Source of the DNA: Xenorhabdus indica
GTDB taxonomy: Bacteria; Pseudomonadota; Gammaproteobacteria; Enterobacterales; Enterobacteriaceae
Assembly (NCBI RefSeq): GCF_014467235.1
Contig: NZ_NKHP01000017.1
Span: 35,367 to 99,366, forward strand
Direction of reading: 5' to 3'
Length of the DNA: 64,000 nucleotides
Part shown: positions 1-10,400 of the stretch, piece after piece
Layout: each line of letters begins with the position of its first letter
Numbering within the stretch: the first letter of the stretch is position 1
Notes under the pieces: generated by a model
What the model was told of the DNA's origin: nothing
Databases searched by the model: none
The model's input: only the letters and a program-made list of their open reading frames with translations
Translations under genes and position numbers: made by a program

Positions 1-2784
1 TACAACCAGTGGCAGGTCAACAGCTTCTGCGGCTTTCACAAAGACATTGGAAATCTGGCGCATAACGTCACCCATGCGCTCATAGCAGCCGGGATCTTCC
101 TCAATCAACCTGAAAGTTGTCTGGATAGCAGCCAGCCCAAGCGGATAACCATTGAAAGTCCCTGCGTGGATGACTTTCCCACGGGTGTACAAATTCATAA
201 TGTCACGGCGACCAGCAATAGCGGAGATTGGCATAGCACCACCACCCAATGCCTTACCGAAAGTGGCCAGATGAGGGGTTACCCCCAGTATTTTCTGTGC
301 GCCTCCCAACCCCAAACGAACACCGGTGATGATTTCGTCGAAAATCAGCACAATATTATATTTCTCACACAGTGCTTTGGTTTTTTCCAGATAGTCTTCA
401 ACAGGGAAAATACCCCCGCCGTTAATGCAAATCGGCTCCATCAGAACAGCAGCGATTTCATTGTGGTAGCGCTCTACGGTGGCCGTTAATATATCAATGT
501 CATTCCACGGCAGCATGAAAGACTGATCAGTAATGACTTTAGGATCGCGTCCTAATGTATCTAACAAGTCACCTTTAAACTGCTCTGGCACCGGGTAAGT
601 CAGATCCTGCTTCTTGCGCCAGCCCATAATGTTGTCAGCATTGCCATGATAGTGACCGTGGAAACGAATAAAACGGTTTTTGCCGGTAAAAGCACGAGCA
701 AGGCGCAACGCATTTTGTACCGCCTCTGTTCCGCTCAGGCAAAAACGGACCATTTCGGCACAAGGGATGTGTTTGACCATCGTTTCACAAACACCGACTT
801 CCAAATCACAGGTGTCAACGGAAGTCACTTTATTCATGTATTCGATCAACGAACTGTTGTAAGCCTCATTGTGATGCCCAACCAGTAATGCCCCAAATTT
901 GCAGAACATATCCAGATGTTCATTGCCATCCAGATCCCACACACGGGATCTTTCCCCACGGTTAAACGGGATCACCAACGGACGCTCAGGATCACCAAAG
1001 TTATAGTGTGATCCGCCGGGCATCAGATCCCAACATCTTTTATAAAAGCCTTTTGAATTGTCCAGACATAATTTTGTTGAAGCATCCATAGATTCTTTAC
1101 TCCTCACCTTTGATTCTTGCTCATATTTTTGGTCGGATTGTTCGTGATCGGATTGTTTTTGATCAGACAGTTCGTGATTAAGCAACATATGCCGTTTCAC
1201 TTGTTCAGGTACAACAACATTGAGTAATTCGAGTAATGCGATACGGGTCAGATAAGCCGCCCCATTCATCAACAGCTTAGCAATCTTACTGACATGTCTG
1301 TTTTCAACCGCTTCAAATGGCGTGCCTTTCAGCCATTCGTTCATGGCACCCATAGCCGCACCGCACCAGATTTGGTAATCCATATTGCGTACAGAATCAC
1401 CGCTAATCGCCCAACGGGACGATTGACCGAGATACCATTGGAAGACCAGCGCCATTTTTTTCTTCGGCTGTTTTTCTGCTTTGGCAATGGTGTCGGGTTG
1501 GTTGATGGTATGAAAATAGTGGATAGTTTCCTGCCAGATGTCTGACAGAGGTTTATGAAATACCTGTTTTTCCAGCAGGGTTATTTCTTGTTCCGGTATG
1601 TCATCCAGACTGTCATATTGTTTATATAAGTTATACAGTTTCTGCGCCCGCACAGCGTACATACTACCCTGTTTCAATACCTGTACTTTGGCGCCTAGCT
1701 CAAACATATCCGCTGATGGTGCAGTGGTAACATCATTGATACGGGCTTGTGCCAGCATTTTTTTCACAGCATCAGATGTTCCCGCTTCCACACAGCTCTG
1801 GTTAATTGAACCAGTGACAACATAAGCGGCTCCCAGTGCAAAAGCCGCCAGAATGGCATGAGGTGTTCCCAAACCACCCGCAGCGCCAATCCGTACTTGG
1901 TAACAATTATGGGCTCCGTTTTGGGTTTCATCTGCGATTTCATTCCGTAGCTGTACTTCATCCCGTAGCTGTACAATGGAACGGAAAATACAGGCCAGCA
2001 CACCCTGATCGGTATGCCCGCCGGAATCGCCTTCTACGGTAATGTCATCTGCCATTGAAACCTGTCGTGCCAGCTTTGCCTGTTCCGGGGTGATAAGCCC
2101 GTCTGTCAGTAGTTTTTGCAGTATGTTTTCGGGAGCCGGATGCAAGAAGTGCTGTGCTACTTCCCGACGGGAAACTTTGGCAATCAGGCGATGGTGACGC
2201 AGGATTGTGCTATCAGGCTGTTGGGCCAGACCACTGACACGGTAATAGACCAGCGCCGGACTGAGATTAATATAGGCCGATGCTTCAATTACCCGCACCT
2301 GATTTTCTATACACAGACGCACACAAGCCATTTCCCATTCAGGATTGCCGGGATTGTGCAGCAAATTGACGCCGAATGGCCCTCCCGGCAATGCCTGCCG
2401 GATACGTGCAATGGCTTCTGCGATCCGCTGGATACGTAATCCACCGGAACCAAAGATCCCTAAAATGCGCTGTTTGCCTAATGCGATAACCATCTCTTCA
2501 GAGTGGATACCGTTAGCCATAGCACCAGCATAATAGGCGTAATCCACACCATAATCCGCCATGAAGCCGGCATCGCCTAAACTGCTTGCCGTTATTGCCG
2601 GCAGGCTACCCAGAACGGAAGCCTCTTCTGTCACCGGCTCATCTGCTGATAACAGTGAAACGGATGTGCCGGATTTTATAACCCGCAGTTCGGCAGCCAA
2701 ATCTTGCAAACGGGAGAGGCTTTCCATCAACAGATGTGTCTTTGGTTGGTGACCCGATAAATTGACCGATAAGTGCTGATTCAT
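1..2784 (-). CDS. PfaD-like enoyl reductase fused to class III aminotransferase (3' end outside window)
   Basis: Open in one frame for 928 codons from the ATG at 2784 to the window edge. The first ~550 residues resemble PfaD, the FMN enoyl reductase of PUFA synthases (nitropropane-dioxygenase fold), with GIFGSGGLR, EGDSGGHTDQ and GAAGGLGTPHA. From about residue 566 it resembles glutamate-1-semialdehyde-aminomutase-type class III aminotransferases (GGSHYNFGDPERP, HGHYHGNADN, DEIITGVRLGLGG; ATFGKALGGG holds the expected PLP lysine). The start overlaps the upstream PfaC-like stop as ATGA, so the two are probably translationally coupled. A ribosome-binding-like GAGGAGT sits 9 nt before the in-frame ATG at 1089, exactly between the domains. 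Zeamine and fabclavine clusters use PUFA-like synthases plus transamination to make polyamines, which is the likely role here. The C-terminus is not visible. Confidence 0.85.
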   Translation of the reverse strand, partial: MNQHLSVNLSGHQPKTHLLMESLSRLQDLAAELRVIKSGTSVSLLSADEPVTEEASVLGSLPAITASSLGDAGFMADYGVDYAYYAGAMANGIHSEEMVIALGKQRILGIFGSGGLRIQRIAEAIARIRQALPGGPFGVNLLHNPGNPEWEMACVRLCIENQVRVIEASAYINLSPALVYYRVSGLAQQPDSTILRHHRLIAKVSRREVAQHFLHPAPENILQKLLTDGLITPEQAKLARQVSMADDITVEGDSGGHTDQGVLACIFRSIVQLRDEVQLRNEIADETQNGAHNCYQVRIGAAGGLGTPHAILAAFALGAAYVVTGSINQSCVEAGTSDAVKKMLAQARINDVTTAPSADMFELGAKVQVLKQGSMYAVRAQKLYNLYKQYDSLDDIPEQEITLLEKQVFHKPLSDIWQETIHYFHTINQPDTIAKAEKQPKKKMALVFQWYLGQSSRWAISGDSVRNMDYQIWCGAAMGAMNEWLKGTPFEAVENRHVSKIAKLLMNGAAYLTRIALLELLNVVVPEQVKRHMLLNHELSDQKQSDHEQSDQKYEQESKVRSKESMDASTKLCLDNSKGFYKRCWDLMPGGSHYNFGDPERPLVIPFNRGERSRVWDLDGNEHLDMFCKFGALLVGHHNEAYNSSLIEYMNKVTSVDTCDLEVGVCETMVKHIPCAEMVRFCLSGTEAVQNALRLARAFTGKNRFIRFHGHYHGNADNIMGWRKKQDLTYPVPEQFKGDLLDTLGRDPKVITDQSFMLPWNDIDILTATVERYHNEIAAVLMEPICINGGGIFPVEDYLEKTKALCEKYNIVLIFDEIITGVRLGLGGAQKILGVTPHLATFGKALGGGAMPISAIAGRRDIMNLYTRGKVIHAGTFNGYPLGLAAIQTTFRLIEEDPGCYERMGDVMRQISNVFVKAAEAVDLPLVV

Positions 2785-5700
2785 TTTGTGGTGTCCTGTT
2801 CCATTTCTGCTACACCTGTTCCGGTCATTTGCTGTGACTGACGACGGACATACCGCACTCCCATATTGTCACTTATCCCCACCACACTGCCGCGGTACAA
2901 CGTTTCTGCAATGAAAAACAGGGTGACAGATTCCAATTTGTCGTTTATGTCCGTATAGCGGGCTTCAATAGATTTACAGGTCAGCCGGTATTGCAGCACA
3001 TTCCGCTCACATTGCACTTCACCACGGAATTTGGCATTGGTTGTATGATCGGTCAGCGTCTGCACTTCCAGATCAGGCAGGGAATTTAATCCAAGATAGA
3101 ATAGGTAGAATTTCATCAATTGTTCCGAGCCTTCCACCAGCAATGTTCCCGGCATAACAGGATCATTTTTGAAATGTGCCTTAAATGCCCAGTGTTCAGG
3201 ATCGATATCAAACTCACCCACTATCTGCCCCAGACCAAACATTCCCCCCATTGTGTCAACGCTGAGGATCCTGCTTAACATACGGGTATCAGGTGTACAC
3301 AGGTTTTCGCCATAGATACGGCCATATTGGGGACCGAAACAGGCAGTCAGATCACCCTTCATCACGTAGGTGATGTCCTGCTCAGTGAATGTTGTCCGGC
3401 CACAATGCAGCAATTCCTTATGTAAGAATTCGGCATATGACGGCTCATGTTGTGATTGTCTGTTTTTTGATAACAGCGTGAACGGTTTTGCCGCTCCGTC
3501 TGGTTTGGCTCTGGTAAGATAGGCCCTGGTATCAAATTCTCCCGCTTTCTCAATTTCTTTACGGCTGAAGAAACCGGAAGCCGCTACCAGTCTGAATACC
3601 AGGCGTTCCCCCACATAGCAGAAGTACTCATAGTTCGCCAGAAAACGACCACCTATCCGTATGACTGAGGTGATATTGACACGTCCACGCAATACTTCGC
3701 CTGCCTTTGGCATTTCGCTGTAAATTGTCGTGCTGCAATCCACCGCCCGGTAACAAAGCTGTCCTTTGAACATCATGTCACAGCCTATAACTGTAAACGC
3801 TACGATCATCGCATGAGATGATTCCAGCGCGACAAAGGAAGGAACACGGCCATTCACGACATACCATGCCTCTTCAGGAATATCGTATTCCCATTCAATG
3901 TAGCAGGGTTCCAGTTTGTCTTTTACAGCAGAAAGCGCCGTAATGCGGGAAACAAACATAAACGGTGGCGATGGCATACGGGTACGTATCGGATAGCTGT
4001 CCACTTCCGCATAATCAGCCCCCAGAATCTTCTCCACGCTGCCGTCGGTTAATTCCAGTAATTGTTGTTCGTCAAAAATGACCGGCAAAGTTATCTCTGA
4101 TTTTTTCGGCATAGCCGATTTGGGCATAACCTTTGTAACAGCAGGTTCGGTAACTGTCATGGGTTGCGAATTTATTGACGGTGTGCCCGGCATGTCTGCC
4201 AAATGTTGTTTTATCAATTGATAAAATGTCTGTTCCAATTGCAGATAACGCAGTTGGGTATTAGCATTGCGGATGAAATGGTTAACTTCCATCGACAGTG
4301 GCATTTCCTGAATTGTTTCTGCCTTGCTTAGGTCTGCCTTGCTTGGCTCATTTGACGGTACAGCCGCCGCCAGCGCTGCGAAACGATCCACGGCCTGAGC
4401 GTTAAGAATGAATTCCTCTACTGTTTTTTCTCTCGCAACATAGACTGTCACTTTCAGGCCAGGCTGATCTGACGCCGGTAACCTGGTTGGACGAGCACGT
4501 TTTCCACTCTGGGGTTCACTTAAGATCACATGATTGTAGGCGCGGTCAATACCCAAGTGACTGATTGCAGCACGACGAGGCGCTTTGACTGGCGCTGGCC
4601 ACGCCTGAGTTTGTACTGGTAAGTGGAATTTTCCCTCTGCATAATGTGCCAACTCCTGACGATGAGGATAATCCGGCAATACCGGTAAGTATCGTTGTGT
4701 CAGTTGCAGGGCCGATTTAATAATGCCGAACAGACCAGCAGATGCAGACAGATGTCCGTAATTGGCTTTCAGAGTGCCGATAGCCGTCTTTGGTTGCCCG
4801 TCTGTCGCACCATAGACCCGCCCCAACGCAGACAGTTCAGTTGCAATCTCTCCAGATTTGCCGCCCGCATACAACTCAACATAACCGACCTGCTCTGCGC
4901 GACAACCGGCTGCGGTCAAGCTTGATTGCGCGGCTGCCACAATGGCATCTTCATTTACTGTGAAATCAAGGGAGTGATCAGGCAAATAGCAAGTACCAAT
5001 CCCCTCCAACACGGCATAAATCGGTGTATTGTCACTAATGGCATCCTGTTCGCGTTTGAGAACAATCACTCCACCACCATCCCCGACTATCTGATTTCCG
5101 TGCTCAGACTGGTGATCCCACAACACATTTTCCAGAGTGCCGCCGAAACTGCTACAGGCAACCATCACCGCATCTACGTGTTGTCTGCTCAGCATAAACT
5201 GAGCTAACTCTAATGCTTTAAACGGAGAATTTTCTTCACCATAGAGCGTAAATGCCGGGCCATTCAGCTTCAAATGTGCCGCCAGACGGCTCGCCACAAT
5301 ATTACCAATCCCCCCGGTAATACCTTCGGGATAAGGTTTCGGGAACAGACTATCTTTTACGATCTCCTGCAAAGCGAGGGTATCTTCTGCCGATAATTGA
5401 ATACCGTGACGACTCAGGCTCTGTTTCAATTGCCAGCTAATTTCATTGCGTACCTGATAACGCAGACAGCTATAATCGATTCCTCCTGCCACAATTACGG
5501 CAATATTGCGCTTATTGCCATCCAATTGATAACCAGCATCAAGAAATGCGCGTTCCGCGATAGGCAACAGGAACAGGTGACAACTTAAATGTGCTCCGAC
5601 AACATTCGGAGGTAATTTGAATTTCTTACAGTCAAATTCAAATGTTTCGATATAGGAGCCTAACGGTGGCTGGCTCACTCCACGCATTGCCAACACATCA

Positions 5701-7253
5701 GAGCGTTTCTCCATGCCAATCCAACGGGTTTTCGGCAGTGGATAGAAGTGCTGAGTGCCTTGCTGTAAGGCCTGATCCAGCGTCTGATTATCCTCAGTTT
5801 TCGCCATATGTACGCCAATACCAACAATGGCCAGCGGATCAATTTTCTGCGTTTTTTCTGACTGGAATGGTATACAGGCCGCTCGTCGTTCAGGGGTATC
5901 TTCACTGACGACCATATGCCCGTTGACACCACCGAAACCAAAGGCATTAATACCCGCACGTTTAGGTCGCTGACTTTCAGGCCAGGGTCTGGCTTTCCGC
6001 ACAATATGATCGATATTGAGCTTCCCTTTGGGTGTTGAAACCAGTTGATTGACCCGTGGCGTGGCAGGGATCAGATTATGCTGCATCGCTAACAAGACTT
6101 TCAGCAGACTGCCCATACCTGAGGCAGTAAGCATATGACCATTGATAGCTTTATTAGCACCAATTAATGGAATTTTTCCCTGTCCATCAAGATCATGTTC
6201 ACCAAAAAAAGTTTCGATAGTCGATAGCTCGATTTGATCCCCGATATTAGTACCGGTTGCATGGCACTCAATGTAATCGATGTTCCGCGAACTATTCCGA
6301 TAGGCGCGTTCTAATGCAACGCTCTGCCCTTGCTGATCGGGTACTAACAAATGCTTAGTACCCGCATCGTTGGACAAGCCAATAGATTCAACTATGCCAT
6401 AGATTTTATCGTTATCACGGATAGCATCGGCGTAACGCTTGATAGCAACAATGCCAACACCTTCACCGGCTTTTACGCCTTTGGATGCTTTATCAAAAGG
6501 AATAGACTCACCCTTTTCAGGGAAAACCTGCAAAATATTAAATCCGTGGTCGATATAGATATGATCTACATGGCAAATTGACCCAACCAGCATCATGTCT
6601 GCCTTGTGGCTGAGAAGATAATCAGCACCCAGTTTGATGGCATACAGCGCTGACGCACATGCAGCATCAAGGCAATAACGGGGACCTGCCAGTCCAAGTG
6701 CCAATGCAGCAATTGTGGCATTGTGTCCGCCGGTTATTAAATTCTGGTCAGAATGATTAGCCTGTGGCCAGAATTGATTGAATTGAAAATCCGGTCGCCC
6801 AATTAATTTTTGAATATAGGGTTGTAATATTTTGTGATAGAACGGACTCATTAATCTTTTAGTTGAATGAGTCGGCATACCGATACTACCAAGAATGAGT
6901 CCCGTTTTTTGCAATACATTTTTATGCTGGCGATAGCCACTGTCGTTTAATGCCTGATCTGCCGCATAAATTGTCCATTTAAATAGATCATCCAGTGTAT
7001 TTAATTCTTCTTCCGGCAAGTTATATCCTTTACCATCAAAATGAAAATCACGGACGTGCCCATTATTGACATAATTGATGGTGTCAGGTGTACCGGCAAC
7101 CGGAGAATAATAACAAGCCGGATCAACCCCCAATTCCAGAGCCGATAAAGGTGTGGAACAATCCTTTTCGTGTAACAGGTTATCCCAATATTTTTCAGGG
7201 GTATCTGCTCCGGGAAATAAACACCCGACCCCAACAATTGCAACATGTTCCAT
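2781..7253 (-). CDS. PfaC-like PUFA synthase subunit (KS, chain-length factor, dehydratase domains)
   Basis: Iterative PKS/PUFA-type protein of about 1490 residues. The start at 7253 (MEHVAIVGVG) is chosen because AAGGAG lies 10 nt upstream; the frame is open 17 codons further. KS1 has the active-site cysteine in DAACASA (about residue 197) and HATGTNIGD. The second KS-like domain is a chain-length factor: the cysteine motif reads GEENSPF (about 673) and the histidine motif is lost (ELYAGGKSGE). The C-terminal third holds FabA/PfaC-type hot-dog dehydratase domains: PEEAWYVVNG around 1130 and HFKNDPVMPG around 1363, followed by VEGSEQL, placing Glu where FabA has its catalytic Asp. No acyltransferase domain is seen. 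Second gene of the operon, likely extending and dehydrating the chain carried by the PfaA-like ACP. Confidence 0.88.
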   Translation of the reverse strand: MEHVAIVGVGCLFPGADTPEKYWDNLLHEKDCSTPLSALELGVDPACYYSPVAGTPDTINYVNNGHVRDFHFDGKGYNLPEEELNTLDDLFKWTIYAADQALNDSGYRQHKNVLQKTGLILGSIGMPTHSTKRLMSPFYHKILQPYIQKLIGRPDFQFNQFWPQANHSDQNLITGGHNATIAALALGLAGPRYCLDAACASALYAIKLGADYLLSHKADMMLVGSICHVDHIYIDHGFNILQVFPEKGESIPFDKASKGVKAGEGVGIVAIKRYADAIRDNDKIYGIVESIGLSNDAGTKHLLVPDQQGQSVALERAYRNSSRNIDYIECHATGTNIGDQIELSTIETFFGEHDLDGQGKIPLIGANKAINGHMLTASGMGSLLKVLLAMQHNLIPATPRVNQLVSTPKGKLNIDHIVRKARPWPESQRPKRAGINAFGFGGVNGHMVVSEDTPERRAACIPFQSEKTQKIDPLAIVGIGVHMAKTEDNQTLDQALQQGTQHFYPLPKTRWIGMEKRSDVLAMRGVSQPPLGSYIETFEFDCKKFKLPPNVVGAHLSCHLFLLPIAERAFLDAGYQLDGNKRNIAVIVAGGIDYSCLRYQVRNEISWQLKQSLSRHGIQLSAEDTLALQEIVKDSLFPKPYPEGITGGIGNIVASRLAAHLKLNGPAFTLYGEENSPFKALELAQFMLSRQHVDAVMVACSSFGGTLENVLWDHQSEHGNQIVGDGGGVIVLKREQDAISDNTPIYAVLEGIGTCYLPDHSLDFTVNEDAIVAAAQSSLTAAGCRAEQVGYVELYAGGKSGEIATELSALGRVYGATDGQPKTAIGTLKANYGHLSASAGLFGIIKSALQLTQRYLPVLPDYPHRQELAHYAEGKFHLPVQTQAWPAPVKAPRRAAISHLGIDRAYNHVILSEPQSGKRARPTRLPASDQPGLKVTVYVAREKTVEEFILNAQAVDRFAALAAAVPSNEPSKADLSKAETIQEMPLSMEVNHFIRNANTQLRYLQLEQTFYQLIKQHLADMPGTPSINSQPMTVTEPAVTKVMPKSAMPKKSEITLPVIFDEQQLLELTDGSVEKILGADYAEVDSYPIRTRMPSPPFMFVSRITALSAVKDKLEPCYIEWEYDIPEEAWYVVNGRVPSFVALESSHAMIVAFTVIGCDMMFKGQLCYRAVDCSTTIYSEMPKAGEVLRGRVNITSVIRIGGRFLANYEYFCYVGERLVFRLVAASGFFSRKEIEKAGEFDTRAYLTRAKPDGAAKPFTLLSKNRQSQHEPSYAEFLHKELLHCGRTTFTEQDITYVMKGDLTACFGPQYGRIYGENLCTPDTRMLSRILSVDTMGGMFGLGQIVGEFDIDPEHWAFKAHFKNDPVMPGTLLVEGSEQLMKFYLFYLGLNSLPDLEVQTLTDHTTNAKFRGEVQCERNVLQYRLTCKSIEARYTDINDKLESVTLFFIAETLYRGSVVGISDNMGVRYVRRQSQQMTGTGVAEMEQDTTK

Positions 7254-7401
7254 AAAGGAGAGACTCCTTAATATGATAGCGTTCCCCTGAGCGAATATTT
7301 TCACTCAGGTATATTAGCAACCTGACTTTTATTATTTATAACTCATGATTATTTTTCGTTATTCAGCATAATTTTTTCACTATTTAATTTCTTCATTATT
7401 T

Positions 7402-7429
7402 AATGACTCCATTAAATAATGGAGTCATT
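7402..7429. other. Perfect 12-bp inverted repeat between pfaA-like and pfaC-like genes
   Basis: AATGACTCCATT, a 4-nt loop AAAT, then AATGGAGTCATT: a perfect 12-bp stem in the 203-bp gap between the PfaA-like stop and PfaC-like start. On the minus strand it is not followed by a T-run, so it is not a typical intrinsic terminator. It may stabilise or process mRNA, or bind a protein. The rest of the gap is AT-rich with no gene seen. Confidence 0.7.
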
Positions 7430-7456
7430 CTTTTATGATTTTTACACTTTCATTTT

Positions 7457-10400
7457 TCAAATTGCAGCGTTATTACTTACATTCCGTAGTTGATTAGGTA
7501 TCGTTTTTTTCGGAGCCATATAAGTTTTCCCTCCAATGGTAATTTGACGCGAACGGGGATCACTAAACTCACGTACAAAACGTTTTGTTCCTTCGTCAAG
7601 GGGAATAATCACCATGTTCTGAGCCTCATAAGCCCGTTTGAGAACATCACTGACCATACCGCCATCCCACGGCCCCCAATTCACTGAACGGATTATCTGA
7701 CTGTTTTTGCCACCGAAAGGCAGGTAGGCAAATTTATTCAGCGTCTCGTTTGCCAGTGAATAATCGGTTTGCCCCGCATTACCAAAGAAGCCGGAAACTG
7801 ATGAAAACAGCATGATATGACGCAGAGATGTGCAATCCAGTCCACGACATACGTTTTCAAGCCCTTTGACTTTGGCATGAAAGACCGAATGTAAATCCGC
7901 CAGCGTTTTCTTTTCGATCCGCTTATCCGCCAGATTTCCGGCACCATGAATTAAGCCTGTTATCGGCCCAAACTGCTGCCGGGCTTGCTCCAATGCCCTC
8001 TTCACCTGTTCTTGAACAGTGATATCGCAATGCAGATATATAACCCGCGCGCCCGCTTGCCTGATCGCTTGTAATGTGACGTTGATTTCGTCGATATGGA
8101 TCAGGCGGTTTAACATACTATTAACCTTAACCGGTGTCGGCTGAATCCCTTGTGCTTGCAAATGGGCAATAGCTGCCGTTTTGCGTTCAGCCAAGGTTGT
8201 TTTGCCTACAGACCATTCCGGCAACGGTGCAGTTATATCGGTGCGTCCGAGCAGAATAAAAGCCGCCTGACTCTGTTTTGCCAGTTCAATAACACAGTGT
8301 GCTGTAATGCCACGGGCTCCCCCAGTCACAACCAGTACATCATGGGAGCTGACTTGCATGGCCGATGCCGCTGATAATACTTTCTCTTCCTTCAACGCCA
8401 ATGTCATGCGTTCACCGTTGACACTGCGTCCAATTTCTGCCACATCAGTCCGGCTATCCTGAAGCTCTTCTATCACTATCTTGGCTACGTCGCTGTCTTT
8501 CATTCTGGCATCAATGTCTATGGTGCGGCAGAAGACATTCCCCCATTCAATATTCAGCGATTTGGTCAATCCAGTGATGCCCGCAGAAACAATCGGTAAG
8601 TATTCACGCCCGGAAGTCAGCAGTTCACCATCCCCCCGCATAATTACCATGAAGTATCCCGGCTGTTTTCCGTCACGGGTAAGGCTGCTTTGCAGGCGTT
8701 TTGCCAACAGGAAAGTGGTTTCAACTGAGTGGTAATCCTGCTCATTGAATACATCAGCCAATGCCTTAACCCCCTGTTTCAGAGCCTGCAAATAGATGAC
8801 TCCTTCAATAGTGCCATGTTGCTGTTCAATATCTGTCAGTACAGCATCCAGCACAGATTCGTCACCCATTGCGGCCTGATTTTGCTTCAGTGACAGAACG
8901 ACCACTTGCTGTCCCCGCTGTTCCAGTGCTTCCACGATGTTCTCTACAACCGTCTTATCTGCGACTAGGTTATCCACACTGGTTGTTCCCTCATCCACCA
9001 CCAGCCAGCGTTTGGAAGATGAAAAAACATCCTGCAAACAATCCGGCATTGGCAGAAGTTGTTTCACCACCGCAAAACGAGAAACGGGCGAATCTGCAAA
9101 GCGTTTTTCTTCATCTTCATTATTTAGTGCAATTTTATGATTCAGTTCAGGCTGAACCGCAGAGGACACCATCCGTTGCGATTCAGCTAGTGGCTTTTTT
9201 ACGCTGTAGCCCTCAGATGAAGCCGTTGTCGAGGTGACAAATCCCAACGACCGCAATTTCTCGGATGCCCCGTTATTGCTTTCTGCAACAACAAATTGCT
9301 CTTTTTTATGGTGTTCTACAGGTGGCTGCACCTGTTCTGGCTCAGATCCGAGTCCTTTGTTATACAAAGCACTCACTGCTTCATCAATCATTTGTTTGAA
9401 GAAGTCACTCATCTTAGCAATAGTGCTCAACGAATCGACTTCGAAGTTTTCCATATCTTTATTTCTTGCTGTCTCACTATGAAGCCCCATGTTCGCAGAG
9501 AATGCATCAAACATCGCTCCGAAGATTTCCAGTCGCTTAATGGAGTCAATACCCAGATCCGCTTCCAGATCCATCTCTGAGCTGATCATATCCTGCGGAT
9601 AACCCGTTCTTTCACTGACAATGTTGATCAATTGACTGATGATGCTTTCTTCAGTGATCCGCTCAAGATGTTTAATCAGTTTTTCTACTTCAGGATCAAG
9701 TACTTTTGTCTGTACTTTGGCGACCGCTTTTTCCGGTTCTGGCTCAGGCTTAATAGACTCATTAGCAGATTCAGAAGAAGCCATTGATACCACGGGTGTA
9801 ACTGGAACTTCCTCAGTCTTAAGTATTTCCGTCATTTCTGGCATTTCTGGCATTTCTGGCATTTCTGGCATCATTGGACGCACTGCCTCAATTTTTTCCA
9901 CCATTTCTACTGGCTGTATATTAGATACAGGGGCAGAAATAGATTCAGCCGCTTTTACCGGGGCGGAATATCCGACAACCGATTGAGTCAGACGGCTAAC
10001 CGATGACATAACCGGTGTTACCTGCCCGGACTGGAACAGGCTCTGTTGCGTCATAAAATAGCGTTCATGATTGGTATGGTATAATTCGAGGTTTTTGTCC
10101 AACAGTTGAACGCTTTGACTCAAACTAGAGAGCATCGTTGGCAGGTTCTGGTGATCTTTGCAACTTTCCAGCAAACTGTATTGCTTCTCCAGTAACATAC
10201 TCAACAACTGGATGTACTCTTTCTGATTTGTCTGAAATTGCTGGTGTAGTTGACTCATTACCTGTTGGGCCTGCAACAGTCCATTTAATGTGTCAGCATT
10301 TTGGCTTTCGCTCAATTTATTATTCTGTTCCATGGGGTTATCTCGTCTTTGAATAATTGTCAGAACGTTCTGTTGGAGAAATTCGGCTGAAACAGGTTGC

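Noticed and set aside
4695..5207. Plus-strand reading frames of 76-93 codons opposite the PfaC-like gene
   Set aside because: They lie wholly within a well-supported coding sequence on the other strand and show no family motifs.
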